A stretch of 64,000 bases of DNA from Silene latifolia (taxonomy: Eukaryota > Streptophyta > Magnoliopsida > Caryophyllales > Caryophyllaceae), in NCBI RefSeq assembly GCF_048544455.1, contig NC_133538.1, positions 254,744,491 through 254,808,490 on the forward strand, in the 5' to 3' direction. Positions 10,150 to 20,901 of the stretch are shown piece after piece. The stretch's first letter is position 1, and the number at the start of each line of letters is the position of its first letter. The translations under genes and the position numbers were made by a program. Below the pieces are notes generated by a model. It was not told the DNA's origin. It saw nothing but the letters and a program-made list of their open reading frames with translations, and made no database searches.

Positions 10150-11036
10150 GTTACAGTGAAGAAAAAGTATCCGTTGCCTAGGATTGATGACTTGTTTGAT
10201 CAGCTAAGTGGAGCAGGGGTGTTCTCCAAGATTGATCCGAGTCGGGTTATCACCGATTAAGGATAGCAGATGAGGATATTCCTAAGACAGCGTTCCGGTC
10301 TCGATATGGTCACTACGAGTATGTAGTGATGCCGTTTGGGTTGACCAATGCACCAATGACTTTCATGGATTTGATGAACCGGATCTTTACGTTCTTGGAT
10401 AGGTTTGTGGTTGTTTTCATCGACGATATCTTAGTCTATTCTAAGACTAAGGAAGAGCATGAGGAGCACTTGAGGGTAGTCTTGCAGACCTTAAGAGAAA
10501 ATCGACTTTATGCCAAGCTATCTAAGTGCGAGTTCGGTTAGAAGAAGTGGCTTTCCTAGGCCATGTGATATCTAAGAAGGAGTATTTGTGGATCCTAGTA
10601 AGATTGAGGCCGTAACCAAGTGGGAATCGCCGAAGAATGTTGTTGAGATTCGGAGTTTCTTAGGCCTTGCCAAGCTACTACGAGGAGATTTGTGAAAGAT
10701 TTCTCTACCATATCGCGGCCTATGACATCTTTAATGAGGAAGGAAGTCAGGTTTGTTTGGGATGAGAGTTGTGAGACGGCGTTTCAGACCTTAAAGGAAC
10801 GCTTGACCACAGCTCCTATCCTAGCCTTGCCAGAGGGTTGTGAGAACTTTGAGGTATATACGGATGCTTCAAAGAACGGTCTTGGTTGTGTTTTGATGCA
10901 GGAAGGGAAAGTCATAGCTTATGCTTGAGGCGGTGAAGCAATATGAGGAGAACTACCCTACTCATGATCCGGAGTGGGTGCGATTGTATTCGCTCTTAAG
11001 ATTTGAAGGCACTACCTTTATGGAGCAACTTTTCAG
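10150..11036 (+). pseudogene. Chromovirus reverse transcriptase and RNase H, deleted and broken
   Basis: From SLKGPKGV the sequence jumps straight to [15 protein letters not shown], so roughly the first 100-plus residues of the polymerase, including the stretch before the fingers, are deleted at about 10150. The palm survives: MPFGLTNAP, then [11 protein letters not shown] (the catalytic Asp pair) at about 10412-10443. RNase H begins near 10760 with FVWDESCETAF and YTDASKNGLG, and breaks at 10928. Stops or frameshifts occur near 10258, 10541, 10560-10690 and 10928. The enzymes copied element RNA into DNA and cannot be active here. Confidence 0.85.
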
Positions 11037-12176
11037 GTGTTCTCTGATCATAAGAGTCTAAAGTATATCTACAACCAGAAAGAGCTTAACATGCGACAGA
11101 GACGGTGGATGGAGCTGATCGGGGATTACGATATGGAGATCATCTATCACGAGGGTAAGGCTAACGTTGTTGCAGATGCTTTGAGTAGGAAGAGTGTTCA
11201 TTCGCTATGTACCGCCATGTCTTGTCTAAAGCTGAGGGATGAGATGTCTAGGTTGGGGATCTTTATGATTCGAGAAGGGGATACCATCGGGGACTTGACG
11301 ATCGAGCCAGAGTTGTATGAGAACATCAAGAGTAAGCAAGAGCTTTATCCTAAGATTCAGGAGTGGAAGTCAAGGGTAGAGTGTGGAACGGTTTCCAGGT
11401 TTTCTATCCATACAGATGGGAGTGTTCGTTTTGATGGGAGATGGTGTGTTCCTGAGGACGCAGAGTTGCGGAGAGTGATCTTGACGGAGGCTCATTGTAC
11501 TCCTTATTCAGTTCACCCGGGTGGTGATAAGCTTTACAAGGATCTTAAGAAGACCTTCTGGTGGCCAAACATGAAGAGAGATGTAGCTGAGTTTGTGGCC
11601 AGATGTTTGACTTGTCAAAGGGTCAAGGGTGAGCAAAGGAGACCACAAGGTAAGATACAGTCTTTGGAAGTACCTGAGTGGAAATGGGAGTCGATCTCTA
11701 TGGATTTCATTGTGGGGTTGCCTTGGTCACAGCAGGGTAACAACATGATTCGTGTTATTGTTGATCGGTTAACCAAGTCAGCCCATTTCGTTCCCATGAA
11801 AGATACTTGGTCTAAGATGCAACTAGCATTGGGTTACAGGAGGCATGTGGTTCGGTTACATGGTATACCTAAAGATATCGTTTCTGATCGTGATGCGAGG
11901 TTCATATCCAAGTTTTGGCAAGAACTGTAAGAGTTGATGGGTACTACTTTGAAGATGAGTACAGCTTTTCATCCAGCAACCGATGGTCAGACAGAATGGA
12001 CCATCAAGACCTTAGAGGACATGTTGAGGGCATGTGTTATGGAGTTTGGGGGCAGTTGGGAAGATAGGCTTGATCTGATCGAGTTTTCATACAATAACAG
12101 TTATCATACAAGCATCGGGATGGCACCTTTTGAAGCTTTGTATGGCCGGAAATGCCAAGTCCGTTTGTTGGGATGA
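11037..12176 (+). pseudogene. Chromovirus RNase H tail and integrase, one stop
   Basis: The frame opens with SDHKSLKYI and VVADALSRK, the end of RNase H. Integrase follows: His-His-Cys-Cys zinc domain (HPGGDKLYKDLKKTFWWPN, later CLTCQRVK), then the catalytic core starting SISMDFIVGLP with DRLTKSAHF and IVSDRDARFISKFW, which supply the first two catalytic acids. A TAA at 11928-11930 interrupts the core. In the same frame from 11934 it resumes with STAFHPATDGQTE, whose final Glu is the third catalytic residue, and YNNSYHTSIGMAPFEALYG. The frame is lost near 12176. Confidence 0.85.
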
Positions 12177-12715
12177 TAGTTCGAGACAAAGTGGTTTTGG
12201 GGCCACGGGTGGTACAAGATATGGTTGAGCAAGTCCAGTTAATTCGGCAAAAGATGAGAGCAGCTCAAGATCGTCAGAAGAGCTATGCCGACTTACACCG
12301 CAGGGACATTGAGTTTGCGGTAGGTGACAAGGTCCTTTTGAAAGTGTCACCTATACGAGGTGTTATGAGATTTGGGAAAAAGGGTAAGCTAAGCCAAAAG
12401 TTTATAGGCCCTTATGAGATTTTAGACCGTGTTGGCGAGGTAGCTTACAGGTTACCGTTACCACCAGCTTTGGATAGGATACACAATGTTTTTCATCTAT
12501 CTCAACTTCGGAAGTATGTGAGCGATCCATCGCATATCCTTGATATGGAGAACATCGAGCTTGATGAATCCTTGTCCTACGCCGAGATTCCTAAGGAGAT
12601 TCTTGATCGCAAGGTTTGTAAAACACGGAATGGTGAGACGGTCTTACTCAAGGTTCTTTGGTCTAATCATAATGTGGAGGAAGCCACATGGGAACCCGAG
12701 GAAGCTATGCGATAA
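12152..12715 (+). pseudogene. Chromovirus integrase C-terminus with chromodomain
   Basis: This frame carries KSYADLHRRDIEF, then VFHLSQLRKYV, both usual in the gypsy integrase tail. It ends with a chromodomain: EIPKEILDRKV, then VLLKVLWSNHNVEEATWEPE, in which the aromatic and acidic residues expected to read methylated histone tails are recognisable. Chromodomains direct chromovirus insertion towards heterochromatin. The junction with the integrase core at about 12150-12180 is frameshifted, and I see a small deletion there. Confidence 0.85.
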
Positions 12716-12984
12716 CGTTTTCCTAACCTTTTTGACCAGGTATGTTTGGTTACGGGGACGTAACCGTTGTCTTTTTAGGGGGGGTAGGAGTAGGAGATGG
12801 TCGCGGTTGTGTTTTGTCTTGTTTTGCTGTTTTGTTTTGAGTCGGGTTAGTGAATTTTTGTGGTGACTTGTGTAGTTATTTGGTGTTGATATATGTGGTT
12901 AGTATAGTCTTGTTGCGTTGTGTTGTGCCTGGTTTAGAATGGGGTGTGAACTTCGGGACGAACTTCTTTTTAAGGGGGGAAGAC
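12716..12984 (+). other. Chromovirus 3' untranslated region and purine tract
   Basis: No coding sequence after the chromodomain stop. The region ends in GAACTTCTTTTTAAGGGGGG followed by AAGAC (purine tract about 12971-12984), directly before the LTR start TGTAATACTACGG. The same tract in reverse complement precedes the LTR at 36191. Confidence 0.8.
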
Positions 12985-14327
12985 TGTAATACTACGGATT
13001 TTCTTAGGTGACTACTCGACCGACTAGAGCCTACTCGGCCGAGTAGTGTTGTTGGTATAGATTGTTTCGGTTCTGCCGAGGAATACTCGGCCGAGTATAG
13101 TGGATACTCGACCGAGTATACACTTACTCGACCAAGTATCCGGTCTGGCGAAGTATTATTTCGACGGTTTGATTAGGGAATGTTTAGGGTATTTTATATC
13201 CCGCGTCAGTTTCTAAAAGAGCATTTTCAAACTTCATCATTTCTACGATCACCCTAATATCTCCCTAAGCACTTCCTAATCATTCCATAGCATTGTTGTG
13301 TGTGTAATCGTCGGAGTTCTTGCGTATAATCCCTCATTCTACTATTGGTAAGTTCTATCTTTATGTTATTTGTATTCTTTGGGGTTACTGTATACCTATA
13401 TGGAGTTGGGAATATGGGGGATTGTGCATTGTGTAATTGTGTTATATGATTATTGTATAGGAGAAGACTTCGTAGAGGAGCCTTTCTGATTGTCCGTGTT
13501 GCGTTCTACTGTTGATTGCTAAGGTAGGGTTTCCCTACTCAGTTTACTGCTCTTTGTAAGACATGCTTGTTGTGATTATTGTTATCTGTTGATCATCGGA
13601 GTATGGATATTGTTGTGACGATGTTGGTGTGAGGGTATTGAGACGGTTGTGATGTCGTGTGATGTCGTGTGATTGTGATTGTGGTGGAGTCACTTGCGGT
13701 AGTGGCTTCACACCCTAGTTCGCCCTCCGTGGAACCCGCTACGGGAGGGGATGTGCACATTAAGGGACAGGGATGGTTGTCGCTCATTGAGGAGCTGGAC
13801 TAGGTGGGATCGGCTGCGGTCACCCACTGGTGGCGAGGATTACCTGTTGCGATGGGTAATCTGGCAGGGCTACACACTTTGGTGTGTAGTCGGTTACAGT
13901 GTGATAATAGAGATTGGAATTGGAAGATGATCAGTTCATTACTTGTTGGTATGTTTTATAATGTTTGAGTAATACTGACCCCGTTGTTGTTTGTGGAATC
14001 TGCGGTGAACCATTCGGGGATGGTGAGCAGGCTTGACAGGAATTGCTAGTGTGAGCTTGGGGACAGTCATGGGAGTATTGTCATCACCAGTCATAGCATC
14101 ACCGTCCGAGTCTTAGCAGATTTCTTTTATTGTCAGACATTGGAGTTGTATTTTGGTTAAATCAGTATTTGGATTTGAGATGTTGTAAACTATATCTTGC
14201 AGTACGTTAATAAATGTGCTCAGTTCAGACGCTTTTGATATGTACTAACCTCGGGCAACCGAGATGGTAACACACTTTCATGGTAGGGTGGTCCTAGTAA
14301 GGCACCTTGGTATGAGGGGGTGTTACA
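12985..14327 (+). repeat. Chromovirus 3' LTR
   Basis: The LTR starts TGTAATACTACGG, ends GGGGGTGTTACA and is 1343 bp long. Near its start (13013-13137) it has five ACTCG(A/G)CCGAGT palindromes. A TTTATATCCC at about 13190 may be a TATA element. The stretch around 13680-13770 (CACTTGCGG...GTGCACATTAAGGG) is shared, in reverse, with the LTR at 34804-36191, so the two are related families. It abuts LINE coding sequence at 14328. Confidence 0.9.
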
Positions 14328-15946
14328 CGCGTGGCGGAAACTATGTCAACCGAAGGGTATGGGAGGCATGGGTTTTCGAGACTTTCACTTGTTTAATATG
14401 GCTCTCCTAGGAAAGCAAGTTTGGAGAATATTAACGGAACCGGAGAGCCTCTGGGCCCGTATGATACGTGCTAAATACTTCCCGGATGGCGGCTTAATGG
14501 ATGCTCCGTTGGGGCATAACCCGAGCTATACTTGGCGGGGAATCATTGAAGCTAGAAATGTGATACGAGGAGGTTTAAGAAGGCGGATTGGGGATGGCTT
14601 GACTACCCGAGTGTGGCAGGATGCTTGGATACCAAATACGCAGTCGGGGCGGATCATCTCTCCTATGGTTGCGGGGCATGAGGGTCTCAGGGTCGCGGAT
14701 TTGTTGGAGGATGGGAATGGGAGCTGGAACGAGGGGCTTCTCGCAGCTTTGTTTCTACCATTTGAACGGGAAAGGATTCGCAATATCCGGATTAGCCCGA
14801 ACAGACCTCCGGACGAATGGGCTTGGTGTGCGGAAAAGGATGGGGTGTTTACAGTCAAGTCGGCCTATGGGTTCCTAGCTGCTAATGGAGATGCTTTGGA
14901 GTTGGGGGTGCGTCTGATTGGGGAAGGGAGAGGTGGCTTTGGACTAGGATTTGGAACGTTCCGGTATGGCCTCGTGTGAAACTTTTCTTTTGGCAGCTGT
15001 GCAGCGAAGCATTGGCAACGAGGGCAAACATAGCAGCTCGAATACGAGGTGAGAATTCTCTTTGCTCTTTATGTAATTCTTTTTTCGAGTCGAGTCTTCA
15101 TATTTTCAAGGATTGTCGGGTTGCACAACGTTTATGGGAGGAGTTGGGCTTAGATGCTGCTACTGCCGAGAGTGGTGGAGGAGTGAGGGACTGGATTGAG
15201 GCGAGTTGGAGGGAGCTCGGGGTGCGTGAACATGGTCTTTTCATGGTTGGATGTTGGGCCTTATGGGAACATCGAAATAAGGTCATATTTGGAGACAATT
15301 GTGTTAATCCTGAGAGTGTTATTCGGAGGACTTGTGACGTTATGGACGAGATTAAAGGGGGAGGTTTTTTGAGGTCGAAAACGGGGGGTAATGGTGGACG
15401 ATTGATGAGGACAAGAGATAAGGGGTGGACACCACCGCCTAGGGAGTATGTGAAGGTGAATGTGGATGCCGGGGTTAAGGAAGGGGAGGGCGTGGGAATG
15501 GGGCTGGTGTGCCGGGACGAGAGGGGATGTGTCTTATGAGGTGTCTCGATTGTGAAGGTGCAAAGTTGGGACCCAAGGGTTTCTGAGGCGGCTGCTGTTC
15601 TCGAAGGCGTAAAGGAAGCGGTACGTTTTGGCCATACGAAGATTATCTTGGAAAGCGATTGCCTACCTGTCATTGATGCGCTGAAGCGGAAGGCTGTGGG
15701 AAGAAGTATTTTCTCGCTTGTTATAGCTGATATTTTAGCTCTTTGCAATTCTTTTAGTTCTATTCTTTGGTCTTTTGTTAGTCGAGCAAACAATTGTGTG
15801 GCTCATGAGTTAGCTCATCCTTTTCCTAGAGTAGCTAGTAGTTTTGTTGGATCGGAGACTCTACCTCCGTCTGTGAACAATGCTGTACTGTTTGATTTAT
15901 CGGTAATTCAATAGAACCTTCGGGTTTCCCCTCAAAAAAAAAAAAC
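14328..15946 (+). pseudogene. Plant L1 LINE, C-terminal ORF2 with zinc-binding domain and RNase H
   Basis: The reading begins in mid-protein directly at the chromovirus LTR end: AWRKLCQPKGMGGMGFRD, then FNMALLGKQVWRI and SYTWRGI, the thumb-side region of plant LINE reverse transcriptases. A frameshift near 14930 leads to VKLFFWQL and CSLCNSFFESSLHIFKDC, the zinc-binding RT tail (Cys-x2-Cys, His, Cys). RNase H follows (VNVDAGVKEGEGVGMGLVCRD), broken by TGA at 15537-15539. It resumes in the same frame with EAAAVLEGVKEA, ILESDCLPVIDAL and SRANNCVAHELA. A 12-base poly-A tail ends at 15945. Because an LTR ends exactly at this point, the LINE was probably split by the chromovirus rather than truncated on insertion. 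Confidence 0.88.
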
Positions 15947-16519
15947 GTGTAAATAGTATCCAAGCCACATCGTAAGAATCTCACTACAAAATTTAGAGCA
16001 TGTTTGACTTAATTTGTTGAAAATGAGTTTTTGTTTTTTTAGCTTAATTTTTTAAAAGTGTTTTTCAAAAACAGAAGTAGCAAATTGTTGTTTCTATTTT
16101 TATGGGCAAAAAGATGATTTTTTGGCTTTTGAGAAACTTTGCTTTAGCTTTTAAATAATGACATGTTTGGCCAAAAACTTTTTTTAAGGCCAAAAACACT
16201 TTTAAAAATCAGGCCAAACACACACTTACTATTCTAATGACTTTTGTAGTTCTAATTGGTAATTAGGTATAGAAGACGATTGCAGGGGTTACTACAAAGT
16301 TTATGTTATGTAATTGAGCTTAAGGCTAGGAGATAGTAAATAAGACAGGAGATAGAAATAAAAAGGGTTAAAATTGGATAGTGAACCCGTCATAATTTGG
16401 GCGATATTAATAAAATCTGGGCGACAAAAAGTAGCACCCTAAATAAATATTGAGAATGAAGGGAGTCCATAAAATTATAATTTTCTTCAGCGTATCATTA
16501 GATTTTCATCTAGTAATAG
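15947..16519. other. AT-rich spacer with a possible MITE
   Basis: No coding signal. At about 16003-16230 the ends GAGCATGTTTGACTTAA and (reverse complement) TAAGTGTGTGTTTGGCCT are weakly inverted, and AAAAACTTTTT motifs fill the inside, as in decayed hAT-like MITEs. I find no clear target duplication. Confidence 0.35.
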
Positions 16520-18087
16520 TTTTTTTTGCAAAAGGTTATAATTCTTTTCATTCATCCTCAAAGGGGAAAGAAAAGAATACAAGACTTTACAAAGAATAAC
16601 CACTTAAGCCTTTTTCAAAAAGGCCAACCAAGCATGAAGACAATCCCTAATTCTCCCATTTGAGAGTAGGAAACCTATACAAAAGCGAAACACTGATGGT
16701 ATACTTGATGCTAAGTAAAGCTTGCTCCACTGAAGTCTCATGCTCAGAGGAAAAGCCTGCGATTTTGTTCAGCCCATACTCCATATATAACTCCTATTAG
16801 ACAGCAAACATACCAAGCGTGCTTCCAATGCTTCCTATGTCTTCTATCCTTACACCATTTCAGCTCAGCTATGTAGCTATTGCTACGGCCAGGGATCTTC
16901 ATCCATTTCAACATTCCTTGCCAAAGGGCCTGAGAATAAGGGCACTTAAAAAATAGGTGAGTGTGGGACTCATTAGCATTCCCACAAAGAATGCATCTGT
17001 TGACAATGATCAGGCCTCTTGCTTGGAGTGTATCCACAGTGGCTAAACATTTCTGCACAACTAAAGAGGCTATGAGAGCATGTCTAGGCTCAACAGCTTT
17101 ACCATAGACTGCTTTTAAGAGAGGCAACTTGTCAAACTTAGGTCTAAACCAGTGATAGGCTGACTGTATGTGGTATTTGCCCCCTACACACCAGCTATGT
17201 AAAAGAGCCTGAGCAGCTTGAGGTGATCCAGTGGCCTTGATCATGTCATTCTTTACTTCAAGTATACCTTTCATGCTCTCAAAGAACTGGTCCTTAGTTG
17301 TAGCATCCCATATGGTATCAGACTTTAGGTTATAAGCCTTGGTTCATCTACTCCAAATTCCAACAGGAGGTAAGTCCAAAAGCCAGATCCTTTTTGCGAG
17401 AAGGGCTCTATTCCATGACAGGAGCTCCTTTATCCCAAATCCTCCTTCCTCTCTAGGGGAGCAAATATCAGTCCAACTTTTAAGAACCAACTTTCTTCTA
17501 TTATCTTCAATGCCCCAGAAAAAGTTCTTACAAATCCTATTAATCAGCTTAATGACACTGTTAGGCAAAAGACTTTAGAACACCAGTGTTGTATAGCAGC
17601 CTGAATTTTGGTGATGAGAACACCATACATGTCAACCCTGTTCCTAGCTATATTCAAAGGCAACCCCAGGTATCTGAAGGGAAATTTTCCCTCAGAAAAC
17701 CCAGTAGTTTGCAGAAGCTGATACCTGATATCATCCTTGACCCCTCCAAAATATATTTCAGTTTTACTTGTATTTGCTTGAAGTCCAGTCCATCCAGCAA
17801 ACTTCTTCAGAGTGTCTAAGACAACCTGGACAGAGGGCACATCTCCTCGAGTGAAAATCATTAGGTCATCCGCAAATACTAAATGGGTTAAGCCAATCTT
17901 AGAACACTTAGGATGGTAAGAAACAGAGGGTTGCCTGCAAATCACTCTCAGGTGTCGAGAGAGAATTTCCATACTCAGAACAAACAAATAAGGTGAGAGT
18001 GGGTCACCTTGTCTAATACCGCTCTTACCCTAAAAAAAACCATAAGATGCTCCATTAAGTTTCAAAGAGAACCTGGAGCTAGAAATT
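16520..18087 (-). pseudogene. Plant L1 LINE remnant, RT palm to zinc-binding tail
   Basis: On the minus strand the remnant begins near 18087, in the reverse transcriptase, with SGIRQGDPLSPYLFVL. It continues into LTHLVFADDLMIF, the catalytic Ala-Asp-Asp box, at about 17860-17885. After WTGLQANTSKTEIYFGGV and FPFRYLGLPLN come the thumb, CKNFFWG and GGFGIKELLSWNRALLAKRIW, and then the zinc-binding tail near 16750-17270 (CILCGNANESHTHLFFKCPYSQALW). There are at least two frameshifts (near 17340 and 17570) and a stop near 18030. A run of eight T at 16520-16527 on the plus strand marks the poly-A tail. The 5' half is missing. It is unrelated in detail to the LINE at 14328 and lies tail to tail with it. 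Confidence 0.85.
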
Positions 18088-18430
18088 GATCTAGTAATAT
18101 TGGTTGTTGGTAGTTACCTTTTATTTGTGTACGGTAAAGAACATGAAAACACCCAATTATTCCATAATCAACATAATTCTGTTGCAAAAGAAAAATAAAC
18201 AAATCAAGATCAATTTTACGATAAGATAAAAAAAACAAAAAAATTAATAATAAGACTATACTATTATAGTAAGTTTTACAATTAAAACAACAAACAATAA
18301 CAAATTCTCCTATAAAACTCTAAAAAATCAAACAACGTGATAATAATATCTAACATCACAAAAAAAAACTAAAAACGTGTAATTAAGGAACATTGAATGA
18401 GAAAGACTAAAATAATTATAGATTATTTAC
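18088..18430. other. AT-rich spacer, nothing recognised
   Basis: A stretch of about 340 bp dominated by A-runs, with no frame, repeat boundary or RNA gene that I can identify. Confidence 0.5.
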
Positions 18431-19012
18431 AGCAACTCTCCTATAGGACCGTCCTATAACATATGACTGACCAAATAGAAGAGAAGCTAAGACAAAACAA
18501 TTAAATTTATTTATATTTTAATGTTAATTTAACGACCCGACATTTTATGATGAAAACTAACATATCTAAATATACAATTTATCAATATAAAATTTTAAGT
18601 TATCAAAAGAAAATAATTTTTCACAAGTTTATTAGCTAATTTATTTGGGCTTTTAATTATTGGGCTAGTCTTATGGATAAAGTGGTCTTACACAACAATT
18701 TGTGGACTATTTATAACTCACCTATAGGACCGTCCTATAACATAGGACTAACCCAATAGATTAGAAGCCAAGACAAAACAATTAAATTTATTTATATTTT
18801 AATTTTATTTTAACAACCCGACATTTTATGATGAAAACTAACATATCTAAATATACAATTTATCAATACAAAATTTTAAGTTATCAAAATAAAATAATTT
18901 TTTACAAGTTTATTAGCTAATTTATTTGGGCTTTTAGTTATTGGGCTAGTCTTATGGATAAAGTGGTCTTACACAACAATTTGTGGACTATCAGCAACTC
19001 TCCTATAGGAAT
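18431..19012. mobile_element. Tandem pair of a 281-bp foldback MITE
   Basis: The marker CTATAGG recurs at 18441, 18722 and 19003, exactly 281 bp apart, so two head-to-tail copies plus a third terminus are present. The copies differ by few bases. Each has imperfect inverted ends: left ATAGGACTAACCCAATAG in the second copy, right TATTGGGCTAGTCTTATGG, whose complement is CCATAAGACTAGCCCAATA. TCCTATAGGA is itself a palindrome at the unit borders. There is no coding capacity. The whole is best read as a MITE duplicated in tandem. Confidence 0.75.
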
Positions 19013-19382
19013 TTGCAAGTGTTTAAGATCAAATCTACTTTGACTTAATTATCTTTTTAGATTAAATATTATCTCTTGTTTTAATTATTAGTTAATTATT
19101 AATTACTCCATATTATATATTTTATTCAAAATCATGTTCGGATAGTATACTGCTAATCTAATTTAATCCCTTCCTATAATTTGTTGTTATAGAATTGTTT
19201 GCTTAATAGTTAGTATGTGTTTTCATAGAATACTACAATTCTTGGAAGACTCTTTAATTTACAATAGGTTACTTCAAATAGGACTTGTTAGCCAGATTTA
19301 CGTTGAAGTTAGCTGTTTGGTAGTAATGATAGGAATTTAATCGTTAATAATTTAATAATGCCCAAAAGTTGTTCGGAAAACT
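19013..19382. other. AT-rich spacer, nothing recognised
   Basis: No coding or RNA signal was seen. It lies inside the presumed remnant of the Helitron whose 5' terminus follows. Confidence 0.45.
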
Positions 19383-19429
19383 TGGACTCTCTGTAATCGC
19401 TCGAAAAAAGTTTTATTTAATAATATAGA
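19383..19429 (-). mobile_element. Helitron 5' terminus, remnant
   Basis: The reverse complement reads TCTATATTATTAAATAAAAC, then TTTTTTCGAGCGATTACAG, matching the 5' terminus of the intact Helitron at 40724. The base that follows on the plus strand is T, as expected for insertion between A and T. No matching 3' hairpin with CTAG was found to the left, so the element is truncated or disrupted. Confidence 0.65.
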
Positions 19430-19497
19430 TTGATATTGATTGATTGATTGGCCTATTGATGTGATTAAGATTTGTTAATAGAAGTGATTTTGGCCGG

Positions 19498-19588
19498 GTA
19501 TATTGTCAATAAGAGTCCATAACTATCATCCTGATAATCATTATAATTACAGAGTATATTGTCAATAAGAGTCCATAACTATCATCCT
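19498..19588. repeat. Direct repeat, 35-bp unit
   Basis: GTATATTGTCAATAAGAGTC followed by CATAACTATCATCCT occurs at 19498-19532 and 19554-19588, identical by eye. The spacer is 21 bp. Confidence 0.85.
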
Positions 19589-20251
19589 ACAACTCAAATT
19601 GGTACTTCAATAACTGTGTATGGTCTAGTAAGATGTATACAATTTCTAGATACTTTCCCAAAAAAAAAATTAATTTTATACTCACATTCTTAATAAATAC
19701 CACCATTATAAGAAAAAAACTATACATGTTTTTTTCTTTTACTGTTTTTCATAATGCAACATATATACATCATCCCTCATCATTTTTTCTCTTTTATCTC
19801 TTAATAAGGCATTTCCGAAATCTAACGCAAACAACTACGGAGTAATAAACTAACTTGGAGCTTCCGCTAAGAAGCTCACGTATAGCTCATTTGTTGCATA
19901 AGCTAGTTTAGGGCCTGAAAAATTTAGTCCGACCCGTAAAGTCTGTGCAAAAACAAAAATAAAAAAAACAATGTTTCTTGGTTGGTTTGAGCTCATACAT
20001 CTCCAGCCCGAATTCGACTGGATGAGATAGGACTTGGCCAAAGGAGGCCGACCCGCCTGGCCCAGATTCGGTATAATATATGTTCTAATCTTGTTAGGGG
20101 TGTAGGGGTGTACAATAATCTGGCATACATATATAACAAACGCACATCAAAATACGATAAATACGCGCACTTTATACAACCTACATGGCACCAAATTAAG
20201 TCTTCTTTTTACTCATTAACCAATGACAATTAACAAATATTGAATAATTAC

Positions 20252-20346
20252 TACTCCCTCCCATCCACTCCAAAGGTAACATGGATCCACTTTTCCTCTC
20301 ACAAAAAGTGGGTCCGTGTTACCTTTTGAGTGGATGAGAGGGAGTA
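20252..20346. mobile_element. Stowaway-type MITE, 91 bp
   Basis: The element spans 20254-20344 with TA at both ends. CTCCCTCCCATCCACTC pairs with GAGTGGATGAGAGGGAG at the other end, and the interior is nearly palindromic too (GGATCCACTTTT and AAAAAGTGGGTCC). This is a near-perfect small hairpin of the Tc1/mariner MITE class. Confidence 0.85.
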
Positions 20347-20896
20347 AATCACAGTTACTCTTATGTTAAAACTATCAGCGAAGCAACAACTATATTGTTC
20401 GTGGAGCATTCAAGCGGAAGGCATAATCAAATTGAACTTCTAATATGCATTTGCGTGTTATCACAAATTCTTACTAAAAACTGTCTTAAGTTAAGAAAAC
20501 ACGCACAACTAACATAAACAATATTAAAACGAAAGAGAGTTATTTAAACCATACCCTACCTAATACCGTCACGAATAAAACCTACTGAATTATTAAAAAA
20601 ATGTCTTAATAAGGAAGTTATTTAAACCATACCAGCTTAAGACCGTCACGAATAAAATCTTGTTCTTGTTATGTTACTAATGTCAGACCTCATAAAGCTA
20701 TTAAGCTAGGTTCTTTGATTTTACTCGAAATTTCAACTTCTAATGTAAAAACTTGAAATTTATAGTATTTAAAAATTTTAACCACCAAAAATTAAAGTTG
20801 TTATTAAGATTAGCTAGTTATGAACTTGAAATAATGTTGTACATATTTCTTAGTAAGCAACAACCCAAAAGCTAAGTAATAATGAAAATTGGCAAA
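20347..20896. other. AT-rich spacer with a 40-bp direct repeat
   Basis: AGTTATTTAAACCATACC followed by CCGTCACGAATAAAA occurs at about 20536 and 20617. It may mark a decayed element. Otherwise nothing is recognised. Confidence 0.5.
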
Positions 20897-20901
20897 TAGA
20901 C

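Larger units (their letters stand above)
7744..14327 (+). mobile_element. Ty3/gypsy chromovirus, defective, with truncated 5' LTR
   Basis: Order: the last 22 bases of the 5' LTR (7744-7765), initiator-Met primer site, repeat-rich leader, gag, protease, reverse transcriptase and RNase H, integrase, chromodomain, purine tract, full 3' LTR (12985-14327). The C-terminal chromodomain places it among chromoviruses, probably the Tekay/Del clade. At least six frameshifts or stops and a sizeable deletion between protease and polymerase show that it is dead. The rest of the 5' LTR should lie upstream of the window, beyond the Tat element inserted into it. Confidence 0.85.

Noticed and set aside
15098-15793. 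A 231-codon minus-strand frame
   Set aside because: It lies opposite the LINE zinc-binding and RNase H region, whose plus-strand motifs are clear. The minus frame is proline- and serine-rich shadow sequence.
14328-15946. LINE that inserted by 5' truncation next to an existing LTR
   Set aside because: A truncated LINE would start at a random point, whereas here the break coincides with the exact LTR end. Insertion of the chromovirus into the LINE explains this better, though upstream sequence is needed for proof.
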